A stretch of DNA of 64,000 nt from Ursus arctos (lineage: Eukaryota > Chordata > Mammalia > Carnivora > Ursidae). Numbering within the stretch: position 1 is the first letter of the stretch; the number at the start of each line of letters is the position of its first letter. The notes under the pieces were generated by a model. That model was not told the DNA's origin and did no database searches. It worked only from the letters and a program-made list of their open reading frames with translations. Shown here piece after piece: positions 20,946-32,302 of the stretch. The stretch spans positions 84,195,256 through 84,259,255 of the forward strand of contig NW_026623056.1 of assembly GCF_023065955.2 (NCBI RefSeq), read 5' to 3'. The translations under genes and the position numbers were made by a program.

Positions 20946-22679
20946 CCACGTCTACAGGAAAAGAAGGTGGGGGGATTCTTGACTACGACAACAACAAGTC
21001 TTAGTTTTTGGGATTCCAGAACATGCAGTGAAGGATCCTATGTGAAATGAAAACATTTCATTTTCGAAAGGCAGAACACAAGAGAAGTAAGTCAGAAAAC
21101 TAACTCACCCAAGGCTTCCTTTGAACAACACAGCCGAAAGCCTGCCCCAATGCCCCGAGATATACCCCACAAATGGAGGAAAAGTAAGGGGGTGCAGAGC
21201 ATCCCTTCTTAACTGCCCTGAACCAGGGAAGAGTTCTCAGCCCTTTAGCTTCACTTCTATTCCATGACCTAATCTGAATGGCTATCTACCCGCAAGCCTT
21301 CTAGAGAAATGATGAGGGACCTGAACGTGGGGATGACTCTCTTGACCACAGAGAAGAGCAGAGGTCTGGGGAGGGATGCCCCTTAAAGTAAATCAAGGCA
21401 AACCATTGAGTACTTCTGTGATAGATGTGGCTGTTGGGAGATGAGACACTGCTCAACATCCCTTAGGGGGTCCTCCAGGCTGGTCTCCTGGACTTGTTCT
21501 ACATGGAAGGGATGTTGGGGGGGGGGGGAGAGGGACCACTGTTAGTGACCTTTCAAGATTGGCCAAAAGGAGATGTCGTTGTCTCTGCTGGCGAAATTCC
21601 CCTCTTGGGGCATGGCAGCAGTGATGTAGCCAAGCCTTCTGGAGACCCCTGGTGTAACGTACAGTCCTGCAATGGGGTTAGGTCCTGCAGCCATGGTAGT
21701 GAAGGCTAATTGCCCTGGGGCATTTGGAAATGGGAAGGGACTTGAAGGGCTGGAGGCTTGAATTTCCATAGTACTACTAGGTGGGAGCTATCATAGCCAT
21801 CCCCCTAAATCAGGGTAGCGTAGAGAAATAAAGATGATACTGAGGATGCTCTGACAGCCATGCCTCAGCCATGGCTTCCAGTTCGGGCCAGGAGATGGAT
21901 GCTTGTACCAGTTTCAAGGGAAATGAGAACAATGAGGATGGTACAGTGCTGTCTTCCATAAATCTAAATCCATTTAATTTAAAAGACTGTTTTCTATTTT
22001 GAGATTATGTCTTCTCCAGTTTTGGTATTAAAAATGTCCTTTAATGATGTGATGGCAATAGGTGGTAGGTTTTAAAAAATGTCCTTATTTGACAAAATAA
22101 AGAATTGGCAAATCCAGCTGATGCCTGTGGCCAATTCTGCTAGTTTTCTCCGAGTATTGGTTTTCCCCTTCTTCCACGCCAAGAGAAATTTAAGGGGGCA
22201 TGCGACCACCCAGAATAAAGCCTAGAGTTCCCAGTTTTCCTTGGAGCTAGGTGTGGCCAGCTGTTGAAGTTATGGCTAACAGGATGTTTGCAGAAGTGAT
22301 GCCTGCAATTTCTGGGTAGTGTCCTTAAAGAAGGGGCCTGTCTGCTCCCTGCTACTTTACCTCTTCCTGAAGACTGGAATATAGGCATGGAATTACCTGA
22401 GACTATGCAATGAATGCAATACATTGGGAGTGGCAGAGGAACCAGACAGAAGGAGCCTGGGTGCCCCCAAACCACAGCATTACCATATCAGCCCAAGATG
22501 CTTACGTAATGTGAGAGAAATGGACACTTATATTTCATGTATCTGCAGATAAGATGAGTCAGGATTTACATGATATTTGCAATGATGAAAATGGATGAGA
22601 TTATCCAGGAATAGAGAGTAGAGGGAGACATGAGAGGGACTAGAATGGAGCCTTAAAGAAGTCTAACATATAATTATAT
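20946..22679. other. Unique sequence, no gene seen
   Basis: No gene or clear repeat in about 1.7 kb, apart from a 10-base G-run near 21518-21527. Frames of 71-111 residues here lack known motifs. Confidence 0.4.
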
Positions 22680-23640
22680 ACAGGAGGAAGAACCCCTAAG
22701 GGATCTGAAGAGGGGCAGCTGGAGAACTAGGAAGGGAAAATGGTGGGGAGTGGCCAGTGGGAGAGTGTATTTCAGAAGGAGAGCGTTCCAGTTCCAGTGA
22801 TAATGAGAGAGTTCAAGGAAGAAGAGGCCCAACATGGCCATTCTGTTTAAAATGGAAGTAACTGGTGGTCTTCTCAAGGACTGTTTCATTGAAGTGGTGG
22901 AATGAGAGCCAAGGAAAGGGAGTGAGGAGTAAATGGGAGGTGAGAGAGAGACAACATGCTCAGAAAGTGTGGCCATGAAGGAAAGAGCAAGAAAGTAGGA
23001 GCTGGAGGGAGATGAGGAGACTTCTTTTCTTTTCTCTTCTGTTTTCTTCTCTCCTCTCCTTACCTCACCTCCCTTTCTTTTTCTCCTTTTTTTTTTTTTC
23101 CTTTTTAAAAACTGCAGAATCCAGGGCACTTACCTACTGATGGGAAGGATCCAGAGCAGAGAAGAGATGGTAAAAACAGGAAGATAATTCTTACAAACAG
23201 CTCCTGAAAAGATGGGAAGCAAGGGAGGCAGAGAGCATCTGCGAAGGAACTGGCCTCCATAGGAGGACAGAGTTGGGTGCAAACTCGGGAATGCATGTTG
23301 GGCAATTGGTTCTCTTTTCTCAGTGTGACAGAATGCAAAGTGCAGCTGTGGGATTTGCCTCCAGCAGCACTGTGGGGCAGGTGTGGGGAAGATGGATGCT
23401 GGCGTTCATCCAGGGTTGGAATTTTGCTAGATGGTAGGATATGAGGACAGAGGAGAAAGAGACTGTATGGTATTTGGAAGGGAGTAATTAAATGACTAGA
23501 CCATTGAATCTAAGCAAGATAGAATGGAAGCTGAAGAGAGTGAAAACAATGGACAAGGAATATCTGGAGGGGTCGTGGTCCAAAGGCCCCAGTGGGGTTG
23601 AGTAACAGATGTAGTGGGGTTATGGGATTGAGGGAAAGTT
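22680..23640 (-). repeat. L2 internal to 3' region
   Basis: Complement of L2 coding sequence: 'tttcattgaagtggtggaat', 'gagtaaatgggaggtgagag', 'ggccatgaaggaaagagcaa' and 'ctactgatgggaaggatcca' match in order. A pyrimidine-rich run (23024-23105) interrupts it. The right boundary is uncertain. Confidence 0.55.
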
Positions 23641-24124
23641 AGGATATGAATGGGAGCACTTGGGTTCAAGATTCAGAGGTGGAGGAGCCTGGAGTGTCAG
23701 TCAGGTCAACATGGGCATGGGAGTGGGGGCTGAGGAGGAGGAAGGGGGAGGTCACTGGAGATGGGAGGGCAAGGAGCCAAGAGGCCAAGATCATGGCTGG
23801 GCCAGCTGTAAGGATTCTGAAGCAGCAACATGAATGGGGGTGGAGAAAGTTGTGAACCATTTGCTAAATATTGGTTGGATGAAGAAATGTACCAAACAAA
23901 GTGCAGAAATGACCTACGCTAGGGCAAGGAAGAGACCTGAATGACCTTAGCCTCAGTCGAGCAGATAATTTGCAAAACTGTGAAAGAAATGTTCTGGAAG
24001 TGACAGTGCAGAGCAAGGAAGATGTGAGCCCAATTCCTAGCCCCAAGGTCAAGAGCATAAGAGTAAACAGTTTCCATTTGGGAAGCAGATGCAGTATCTC
24101 TCTCTGGGACAGCCAGCAGCAGCC
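23641..24124. other. No gene seen; possibly more L2
   Basis: Purine-rich text continues the style of the L2 before it, but I cannot place it in the consensus. Frames of 64-69 residues on both strands are not convincing. Confidence 0.3.
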
Positions 24125-24235
24125 AGCTTAGTCACCTTAGCACCTCCTAGGAAGCTTTTATAATGCAGATTCCAGGGCCCCACCCAGGCTAATAAAATCT
24201 GAATGTTTCAGGAAAGTGCCCAGTCCCAGGGCTGG
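24125..24235 (+). mobile_element. MER5A-like hAT element, first half
   Basis: 'cctaggaagcttttataatg', 'cagattccagggccccaccc' and 'aaaatctgaatgtttcagg' match a MER5-like element. The matching second half is at 25440-25492, with other insertions between. Confidence 0.55.
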
Positions 24236-24423
24236 CTTCATAGGCACAAGTCCCACTGGGCCTCGCATTCCGAAGGACCCCATGCTTAGTTTAATGCAAT
24301 CTTGAACTTCTTAATAATTTTTGAACAGGGGGCCCTGCAAATTCATTTTACACTGGGCCTCACAAATTTGGGTAATCAGGCCTGTTTGGGTAACAGGATC
24401 CTTTGAGAAATCTCCCCAGGGGA
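24236..24423. repeat. Unassigned ancient repeat
   Basis: 'cactgggcctcgcattcc' and later 'ttttacactgggcctcaca' are near copies of one motif in a setting I recall from an old DNA transposon family. No name is assigned. Confidence 0.3.
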
Positions 24424-24520
24424 GGAGTGCCTGGCTGGCTCAGTCAGTAGAGCATGTGACTCTTGATATCCATGTTCTAAGTTCAAACTCCACGTTGGAT
24501 GTACAGATTACTTAAAAATA
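24424..24520 (+). mobile_element. Short, old CAN-SINE, plus strand
   Basis: Head 'gtgcctggctggctcagtca', then 'gttcaaactccacgttggat' and an A-rich end. Repeats aaatctccc at 24408-24416 and 24521-24529 may be its target duplication. It directly precedes the L1 that begins near 24530. Confidence 0.7.
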
Positions 24521-24529
24521 AAATCTCCC

Positions 24530-25379
24530 AACAAATCAAAACCACAATGACATACCACCACATACCTGTCAGGATGGCTAAAATGAACAACTCAGGAAAC
24601 AACAGATGTTGGTGTGGATGTGGAGAAAGGGGATCCCTCTTACACTGTTGGTGGGAATGCAAACAGGTTCGGCCACTCTGGAAAACAGAATGGAGGTTCC
24701 TCAAAAAGTTAAAAATAGATCTACCTGATGACCCAGCAATTGCACTACTAGGTATTGATTCAAAGGATACAAGCAGTGATTTGAAGGGGGACATGCACCC
24801 CAATGTTTATAGCAGCAATGTCCACAATAGCCAAACTATGGAAAACCCAGATGTCCATCAACAGATGAATGGATAAAGAAGAGGTGGCATATATCTATAT
24901 CTATATCTATATCTATATCTATATCTATATCTATATCTATATCTATCTATCCATCCACAATGAAATATTATTCAGCCACCAAAAAGAATGAAATCTTGCC
25001 ATTTGCAATGATGTGGATGAAACTAGAGGGTATTATAGTAAGCAAAATAAGTCAGTCAGAGGAAACCAAATACCATATGATCTCATTGATATGTAGAATT
25101 TAAGAAATAAAACAGATGAACATAGGGGAAGGGAAAATAAAATAAGATGAAAACAGAGAGGGAGGCATCCATAAGAGATGCTGAACTCTAGGAAACAAAC
25201 TGAGGGTTGCTGGAGGGGTAAGGGGTAAGGGGATGGGGTAACTGGGTGATGGGCATTAAGGAGGGCACTTGATGTAATGAGCACTGGGTGTTATATGCAA
25301 CTGATGAATCACTGAATTCTACCCCTGAAACTAATAATACAGTATATGTTAACTAAATTGAATTTAAATTTTAAAAAAA
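24530..25379 (+). mobile_element. 5'-truncated LINE-1: ORF2 C-terminus and 3' UTR
   Basis: The frame open to 24876 encodes the end of L1 ORF2, including the cysteine-rich motif [18 protein letters not shown] and '[10 protein letters not shown]', then stops before the usual end. The 3' UTR follows ('gagcactgggtgttatatgc') and ends in an A-rich tail. A carnivore L1 of moderate age. A hexanucleotide microsatellite (24889-24955) has grown inside it. Confidence 0.9.
24889..24955 (+). repeat. (TATATC)n hexanucleotide microsatellite
   Basis: About eleven units of atctat/tatatc inside the L1, at the place where L1 normally has a short 'atatatacaatggaatatt' stretch. The repeat arose from L1 sequence. 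Confidence 0.95.
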
Positions 25380-25439
25380 TCCCCCCCCGAAAAAGAAAGA
25401 AAAAAAGAAAGAAAGAAAAGAAAAAAAAGAAAAAGAAAT
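25380..25439 (+). repeat. C-run and GAAA-rich tail
   Basis: An eight-base C-run followed by A-rich GAAA units continues the L1 tail. Likely a decayed and expanded poly-A tail. Confidence 0.85.
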
Positions 25440-25492
25440 CGCTTCAAGGGATTCTGATGTGTGGCTAGAGTTGAGAATCACCAAGTTAAGCC
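25440..25492 (+). mobile_element. MER5A-like hAT element, second half
   Basis: 'ggattctgatgtgtggctag' then 'gttgagaatcaccaag' matches the far end of the same family as 24125-24235. The gap between the halves holds the unassigned repeat, SINE and L1. Confidence 0.5.
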
Positions 25493-25582
25493 AAGAGTTG
25501 GAGGGAACACATGAAGAAATGGCTGAGGGTACAGGGTGCCAGACTGAGTGGGAGGAAGATGGCAGAGGGTATGAGGGGGAGG

Positions 25583-25592
25583 GCGCATGCGC
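25583..25592. promoter_or_regulatory. NRF1-type palindrome
   Basis: GCGCATGCGC is the palindromic core bound by nuclear respiratory factor 1. Here it lies outside any CpG island, in purine-rich sequence. Binding is inferred. Confidence 0.4.
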
Positions 25593-27969
25593 ACGGAGAT
25601 GTCCATGCTAGGTCTATGCTTGGTTCCTTGGGGAAGGATGAGGGCGGGAGCCTACCAACTTTGCCATGGCCCAAAAAACAGGCACACTGGTGGGGTGTGG
25701 GGCTGGAGAGCCTTTGCCTTGCAGTCTTCTGGGGAGGGCACAGGCAGCCTGGGGGGCAGTGGACAGAAGAGCCTACGTAGGGGTAGAGACAAGTGTGAAC
25801 AAGCTGGGCACATGGCTCTGGGCTGAGGCACTCTGACTGTTCAGGGGGCTGGGCCGGGGCTGAGCTGGGTGGGAGAGTCTCCAGGGCTCCTCAGAGCTGA
25901 AAGACTCAAGACGTCTGGCTGGAGGTGGAGGTTTGGGAGCCACCATCACATAGATGGAACATGGAGCAATGCCAGTCCCACGTTTCGAGCCCTCACAAGA
26001 CTCAGGGAACCTTACCAGAGCTGCGGCATGTCCATGAGAATCTTGTTTTCCCCCGGGAGTCTGAGAGGAAGTGAGCAGAGCTATGTAAACCGAGACAGGG
26101 CTCTGGGAAGAGAAGGCTCCCCAGAGAAACGAGCCACAAACACAGGCGCCACAGGGTCACTTGTCAATGAAATGTTGGTTGTTTTTCTAAACTACGAGAG
26201 ATAAGAGGTGGTGAAATCTTCCCTCCGCTTCAGCTGTTTAGTATAAATATTTCTTTCAAAATCAACCCAGACAAGGCTGGGCCTAAAGGAGAAGCCAGGT
26301 ACATGAGCCCTGTGGTCCCATCTTTGGGAGCTGAATTTGTCCGGGGCTGGCCCCAAAAGCACCAGGTGGAACCAGGCGCATCTGAGACTCCTGAGGCCCT
26401 TCCAGAAAGGATGCCGTCCTAGGGACAAAGGAGAAGCTGAGGACAGCCTCATCTCAAGCCTTTATCGGTGGTCGTGGGAGCAGCAGACACCACTGTCACT
26501 CTCCCAAGCCCAAGCCTGCCTAGGCAGCAGGAGAGGCTGGCAAGGGTCACCTGATCGGGGTTACCTCCAGATTTGCCAGAGCAAATATCAGCACTTGCTA
26601 CTTCAGCAACAGCTGAGGCATGGCGGCAGCCTCTCACCTGGGTACATTTTCATCTACCTTGGCCTCAGAGGAGCCTCACCCCTCCTGCTCGCTGGCCTCC
26701 AGCCTCTTGTGGTCCAGGGGGATCTGTTCCAAGAGCAGCTGTGGTTCCCCTCCTGCGGTAAGGCCGAGCTGACCCCAAGTGTACGCGGGCTGATGGGGGC
26801 GCTGTCCGAGCGGTGAAAATCCACCTACCTGTTCTCGTCCCATGGTAGGATCAGGCGGCCACACAGGGAAGGCCCACAGAACGCTGGAGAAGTTAAATGT
26901 CATCTCCAGGGACACAGGCCACTGCGGATATGCCACTCTCCACAGAAAGGTCCTAAAATTATAGGTTCTCTTGGGCCACTGAGAACTGCTCTGAAGTCTG
27001 ACTCTGTATTTTAACTAGGCCAGTATTAACATGGTCAGGACAGTCCGCCTTCCTAGTTGGTTGGTTGGGTGGTTGGCAAGTGTGATTGATACCCTTTGGC
27101 TAACCATCCTTAGTACTGAAATTTCCTTAAACCGCTGTTGGAGAGGATGGGTTCTCCCTTCCTCTGCCAGATAAGCCCATACACAGAACCATGAAGAAGC
27201 TTCCATCTGCTCTGGGCTTCCAGCTTACGGTATCACATACCTAAATGTGTGGTGTCCAAGAACTTGGGTGTTGTTCTTCTCATGTAGCTGATCCATCCTC
27301 GTGCACATGAGTGAGTGTTGTGTGGGGCGCAGGCTAATATCTCCGGAGCATCCCACAGGGACATCATTTGTGACCGATCCCCTACTTCTCACACATTTGC
27401 ATATTAGCCCCAAGTCCCATGACTTTATCCCTCCTTGAAATCTCTCTCCTTTTTTTTTTTTTTTTTTTGGTCTGAGAACCTTGCCCTAACCTCTTTAATT
27501 TAAAGAGCTTCTTGTTTGCTAGCTCTTTTCCACCCACTTCTGCTTTTGGGTTAGAGGAACATGGTGTGGGGGGGGGGGTGTTGGGCTTCAGATTAGGAAG
27601 GTGGGGAAAGAAAGGAAGGCTCTGGATCCTGGAAGACAGTAGACTGCCCCCCACCAGCCACCTCCTGACACACACACTCAACCGTGGGTGCTGAAACGCT
27701 TGCTCTTCAATGTTAATCTGCAGAGATTTGCTGAGTTTAGGAGGCCCGTATTTGCTCAAGAATGTTTGTCTCCTCACTGACCTTGAAATACATTAAAAGG
27801 TCACTTTCACTTGCCTCTTTCTGCTGAGGATTTTTCCCCTCCATTGCAACAGGTATGGGGGAGCCATCCTGCCAACTTCTTGTCCTGGTGGAAAGCTTTG
27901 TGACTTTGCAAAACTGAGAACCGGCTCCTTCTTGTTTCCGGGAGAGTGTGGGTCAGAATGGCTGCGTGG

Positions 27970-27981
27970 TGCGCCTGCGCA
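27970..27981. promoter_or_regulatory. NRF1-like site
   Basis: TGCGCCTGCGCA differs at one central base from the ideal NRF1 palindrome. It lies in unique sequence with moderate CpG content. Binding is inferred. Confidence 0.35.
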
Positions 27982-28250
27982 CATAGGGAAGTCCTCTCCG
28001 GCCCTGGCCGCAGTGTGTCCCTTCCTGGCAGCCAGTGTCCGTCCTTCTGCCAAGGAAGCAGAGTCCTTGCCCCCATGTGGAGAACTAGACCCCTTGATCC
28101 CTAGGGCATTTTCTGGTTCAGAACACCTCTAATGTCTCCCCAGCACCTGTTTCTGGCTGACGGTCAGATATCCAGGCTCCAGCACCTCCTGGTTTGAGTG
28201 TGGGTGTGGGTGTTGCCCCAGTATCTGTCTGCAGCCCCTGCCCTAAATCA

Positions 28251-28930
28251 ATGGTTTCCAAACTTTTCTGATTATGTACCCGTTTAGTAAAAGGTTGCGG
28301 TGTTGGGGTGGAAGTTCCCAGTATGTTTACTTACAAACTACACATTCTGTGAATTCTAAAACATACATAAAGCTGAGGTTAAAAGAAGGAACAAGATGAC
28401 ATCAACAACGTTTTAAGTGTTAATTACAGTGGTTTTGTATGATCACTAGTTACTGCCTCAAGGCATAATATGAATCTAGATTTAAGGTCTGTTGTTAACG
28501 AAAAGGGATGTAAATACACAGTTGAAGTAGTCGTCTTGTTAATTCGGAATCATTTCTGGCCAGCCTCCTGTCCGATCTGATCAACTCCCCAGAGCTTTTT
28601 TTTTTTTTTTTATCGTGCTGTGGAAGAGGGGAGCCCACCTCTCGGGGACAAGTCAGCCCTACTTGGCCTTTTTGTTCCCTGTGCAAGCAGCCTCAGCATT
28701 GTTTCCGGTCAGGTTTTTTGGTAGTAATCTTAAAACTACCCATTCGTTGTGTGAGAATTGATTACATCACAATGAGATGATCTAATCCATAAATCCACTC
28801 CACTGGGTGCCGGCAGAGTGTCCCCAGCCTCACACTGCCCGGGAGCTAGCTCGTCCCTCAAGAGACTCAGATCCTGCACATGAGGGACTCAGGGACCTAG
28901 AAGCACCTTTATATTAACTATTAGAATATT
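28251..28930. other. No gene seen; possible old DNA transposon at left
   Basis: 'tggtttccaaacttttctga' near 28251 resembles the end of an old mammalian repeat, but I cannot assign it. A 16-base T-run lies near 28597-28612. Confidence 0.3.
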
Positions 28931-29300
28931 AGCTTGCTCGAGCTGTGGTAACAAAGTACCACAAACTGAGTGGCTTGAACAATAGAAGTTTATTGTGTCA
29001 CAATTCTGGAGGCTGGGTGTTTGAGGTTAAGGTGGCATGGGGTTGGTTCCTCCCGAAGGATGGGAAGGAGAATCCGTCCCCAGCCGCTCTCCAAGCTTCT
29101 GGTGGTGGCTGGCAATCTTTAGTGTTCCTTGGCTTGTCGACACATCACCCTGATCTGTCTTCAGCTTCACATGAAGTTTGGTCCCTCCTCCTCTTTTCCC
29201 CTTGATCGTTCACCCCCAGTTCTCACTGGAGGGCAAAGGGGGTGTGAATGTGCAGAAGAACAGGCCTTGAAGGGCGCCATTTGGAATTCCACAGAAGCTT
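28931..29300 (+). repeat. Ancient interspersed repeat (family not named)
   Basis: Opens 'gctgtggtaacaaagtacca', then 'aagtttattgtgtcacaatt' and 'ctggtggtggctggcaatc'. I recognise this as a widespread mammalian repeat but do not recall its name reliably; an LTR-type element is one possibility. Confidence 0.5.
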
Positions 29301-29309
29301 AGTTTCACG

Positions 29310-30045
29310 ATGGACTTCTGGCATCAGTATGGCCAAGTGAGACGCCAGCAAGCCTCCTCTCCCTTCTTCCAAACCTCAGACATAATAAGAAAGACAGTAT
29401 TAAGTGAAGGCATAACTTCATTCAAAAGCAAGAAGGGAGAATGCAGTTTAGTGGTTTTTCAAAAAGTTAAACCCTCTGACCCCGCTATTCCACTCCTAGG
29501 TGGAATTCTGAAAGAATTGCAAATGTTTTCAAACAAAAACGTGCACGTGAATACTTATAACAGCACTATTCACAATAGCCAAAAGGTGGAAATGACCCAA
29601 ATGTCCATCGGGTGGCGAATGGATGAACAGGTGGCAGACGATCCATACGGTGGAATAAGACTCCACCATAACTAAGAGCAGAGTCCTGCTACATCTTCTG
29701 CCAGGGATGAATTTGAAAACATTACGTTGAGGGAAAGAAGCCAGACCCAAAAGCTTGCATATTGTATGATCCCATTTATATGAAATGTCTGGAATAGGTC
29801 AGTCTAAAGAGGCAGAAAGTGGATTAGTGGTTGCCAGGGGCTGGGGGCAGGTGTTGTTGGGGGAGAGTGGGGAGTAGTTGCTTAATGGAAGGGGCTTTCT
29901 TTTATGGGTGATGAATGTGTTTTGCAACTAGATAGAAGTGATGGTTGCAGAAGGTTGTGAATCACTGAATCACTGAGTGGTGTACTTTAAAATGGTTAAT
30001 TTTATATTATGTGAACTTACCTCAATTAAAAAAATTAAAAGCAAG
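29310..30045 (+). repeat. Old LINE-1, 3' end, probably internally deleted
   Basis: From about 29440 it follows L1 ORF2 C-terminus and 3' UTR order: 'actcctaggtggaattctg', 'cagcactattcacaatagc', 'aaatgtccatcgggtggcg', 'ggattagtggttgccaggg', ending 'ttaaaatggttaattttata' and an A-rich tail. The 130 bp before it resemble an L1 5' end. All frames are broken. Confidence 0.75.
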
Positions 30046-31425
30046 AAGGGGAAGTCTTGGGGGATCCTTAACCGTAAATGGCTTGAGGAGGCACTGTGGG
30101 GACCCTTCGGTTCTGAGTGAACAGCCCCAGGAGGGAGCACTGAGTGATACCTTCCAGCGTATTGACAACTCTGCAATGGCCTGGACAGCCTCCACCGAAC
30201 TGACCATGGGAAAAGCCTCGCAACAACATGGAATTTCTTTTTCTTTTTTTCTTTTTAATCAAATGGCTTGGTGCTGTCTACTGTTCAGAGCTCTAGGACA
30301 AGGTCAATGTATTAGTAACCATGACTTACACGACCCCTTCATGTCTTCTCTATCTCACTCCCGAACCTTAAAATCTTGTTTTTTAAGTTCCTCCTGTTTT
30401 CTTTGGAATGCAGTTCATTGACTTGGAATGACTATAATCTCCGGTGGAGAATAACATGCTTACTGGGTAAATAGCTCCTTCTCAAAAGAGCTGCAAAAAG
30501 CAGATTATGTGCAAATTCGGAGAATGCTTTTTGGTGCCAAGCTCTGGTTGGATTTGAAAGGTCCTGTCAAGTTTCAGATTCACAGCTTGACATTTACATG
30601 GTTATTTCTGCCACTTATTAACTGCGGTGTGTTAGTAGCAATCTAATTATGACTGCCCTCTTCGTTTGCCTTGCGAACGGTAAGAGGAGATTGCTTTGAG
30701 ACAAGAGTTCACCCTGGGATGTTCTTCTTGAGCACATCTGGGGAAGGATGGGGGTCAAAAGGGCTGATGGCTTTGGCATGAGTTCCTTTTGGTCTGTTAC
30801 GTTCTTGAAGCTTTTGCCCCAAGAACCCTGTTGCTGGGCATTTCTGCTGCTCTGGGTCCAGGAAGAGGCAGAAAGATATGCTCTTGGGACCCGAGAAGCT
30901 GCTCCAAGTGCAATGTCTTGAATAGCCTTTGTTTCTAGGAGATTCTGAGACACACAGATGGAAGCTCTGCCTTTCTTTAAGGTGGTGCAGAAAACAGCCT
31001 GAGTCGGGAATTGGGAGGAGACAACATCCTGCTTTTTGAGAAATTTGTTCTAATTTTTTACATGCTGACAATAAAAAAAGATCTTGAGCTGTGATTCCCA
31101 GCGCTGTGCCTGCAGGGCAAAGGGAATCTACTCTGCTCTAAAGGGGCCTGGCCTCTCCAGGCTTCTGGTTATAACGTTCACCTTCCCTCCACCTTCTCTA
31201 CCCTGTGGGGCTGTAGGGTGAAATGGGTCCTGAAAGGGAAGGGGTGAGGGGACGCAGTAGTAGGGTGAGAGAGAGCGCAGGGCAGTGAAAGAGAAGATCT
31301 ATGGGTTCTTGGCTGAGAATGGATTTCACTGGGCTCCTCCAGCCCCAGGTGAGCTTCTCAAGAACGGATTGAATCCTGACTCTTCGCAGGAGAATCAGAA
31401 AGAATAAGGAAAGCACATCAGAAAG
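30046..31425. other. Unique sequence, candidate conserved noncoding DNA
   Basis: No gene called. The repeat-free segment 30430-30720 has mixed AT-rich motifs (for example 'gcaatctaattatgactgcc') of the sort found in developmental enhancers. Two overlapping minus-strand frames (30618-31071) have no domain. Confidence 0.3.
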
Positions 31426-31590
31426 TAAGTAAGTAAAGTAAATCACAGGGATAGAGGACCGTATGAAGTTTCTAGACCTGACACCGAAACCATGATACTT
31501 TAAGGAAAAATGGGTGCATTTTACCACCTCGAAGTTAAAACGCTTGCCTTACTGAGCCGTAAGACCCTCTGTAAAAGATGCACCCTTGCT
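31426..31590 (+). repeat. Old LINE-1 ORF2 fragment
   Basis: 'gtttctagacctgacaccg', 'gaagttaaaacgcttgcctt' and 'agaccctctgtaaaagatg' match the C-terminal part of L1 ORF2 on the plus strand. A related, longer piece begins at 32303. Confidence 0.6.
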
Positions 31591-32302
31591 GTTACTGCTG
31601 ATTGGGAATGGCTTTGTCTCACACCCACGTGGTCACACCATGGTGACACTGCCCCTAACACAGCCCCTCGAGGCCTTCATAACAGCTCTGTGTTTTAGGG
31701 AAGGGAAAGTTGGAGTTCACTCACATTTTGCCCCCTTCTTGGAAAGAGACCTATCCTCCTGGTACCCATATTTATAAAATCTAACTAAGTTGCTGATTAA
31801 TACTTCCCCTTCCCCAAACCTTCTTCGCTTCTTGCTGTGCTTAAGTTCGGATGCCATTGGCCGCACCTCCGAGGCTTTGCCCCTGGGTGCGAGTTTTGAG
31901 TCCAGGCTGCTTGGGGCAATGACCACCTACTTATCCAGAGTCTCCGAGCCTTCAGAAGTCTGCAGCCATTTGCATTCCGCCAGGCAGGGGAGTTTCTTAA
32001 AAGAAAAAAAAGGCAAGACAAAAGTCAAGCGAATGCCCACACAAATACATCAAACTGGGTTTTAACAAAGGAGCAAAAACAGTTCAATGGAGGAAAAGTG
32101 GCTTCTTCAAAACACGGAGCTCGAGTGCTTGGTGTCCAGAGGCAAAAATACCAAGACCCAAACCCAAACCCCGAAACTCCTCCTAAACCTTACACGTTAG
32201 TACTCGTTATTGTTACTCTTACTCGTGATCATATCAATACTCATACATATTTACAGAAAAATTCGCTCAACATGGACATGGGCTTAAATTTAAAATGGAA
32301 AA
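31591..32302. other. Unique sequence, no gene seen
   Basis: Opposed frames of 69-91 residues around 31717-32065 are shadows without domain content. The right part (32100-32300) may carry diffuse L1 sequence. Confidence 0.35.

Larger units (their letters stand above)
25493..28250. other. Mostly unique, GC-rich sequence, no gene called
   Basis: No transposon recognised in about 2.7 kb. Frames of up to 159 residues (26337-26816) carry no domain. Splice-like signals exist (acceptor-like text before 26669 and GTAAGG at 26757; CAG|GTAGGT on the minus strand near 26830) but do not assemble into a gene. Two NRF1-type palindromes are listed separately. T-run at 27451-27468. Confidence 0.35.

Noticed and set aside
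26669..26835. Possible exon with splice-like borders on either strand
   Set aside because: Signals on the two strands conflict, there is no partner exon, and the frames have no domain.
27451..27468. T-run as the tail of a retrogene
   Set aside because: No target duplication and no recognisable body on the adjoining side.
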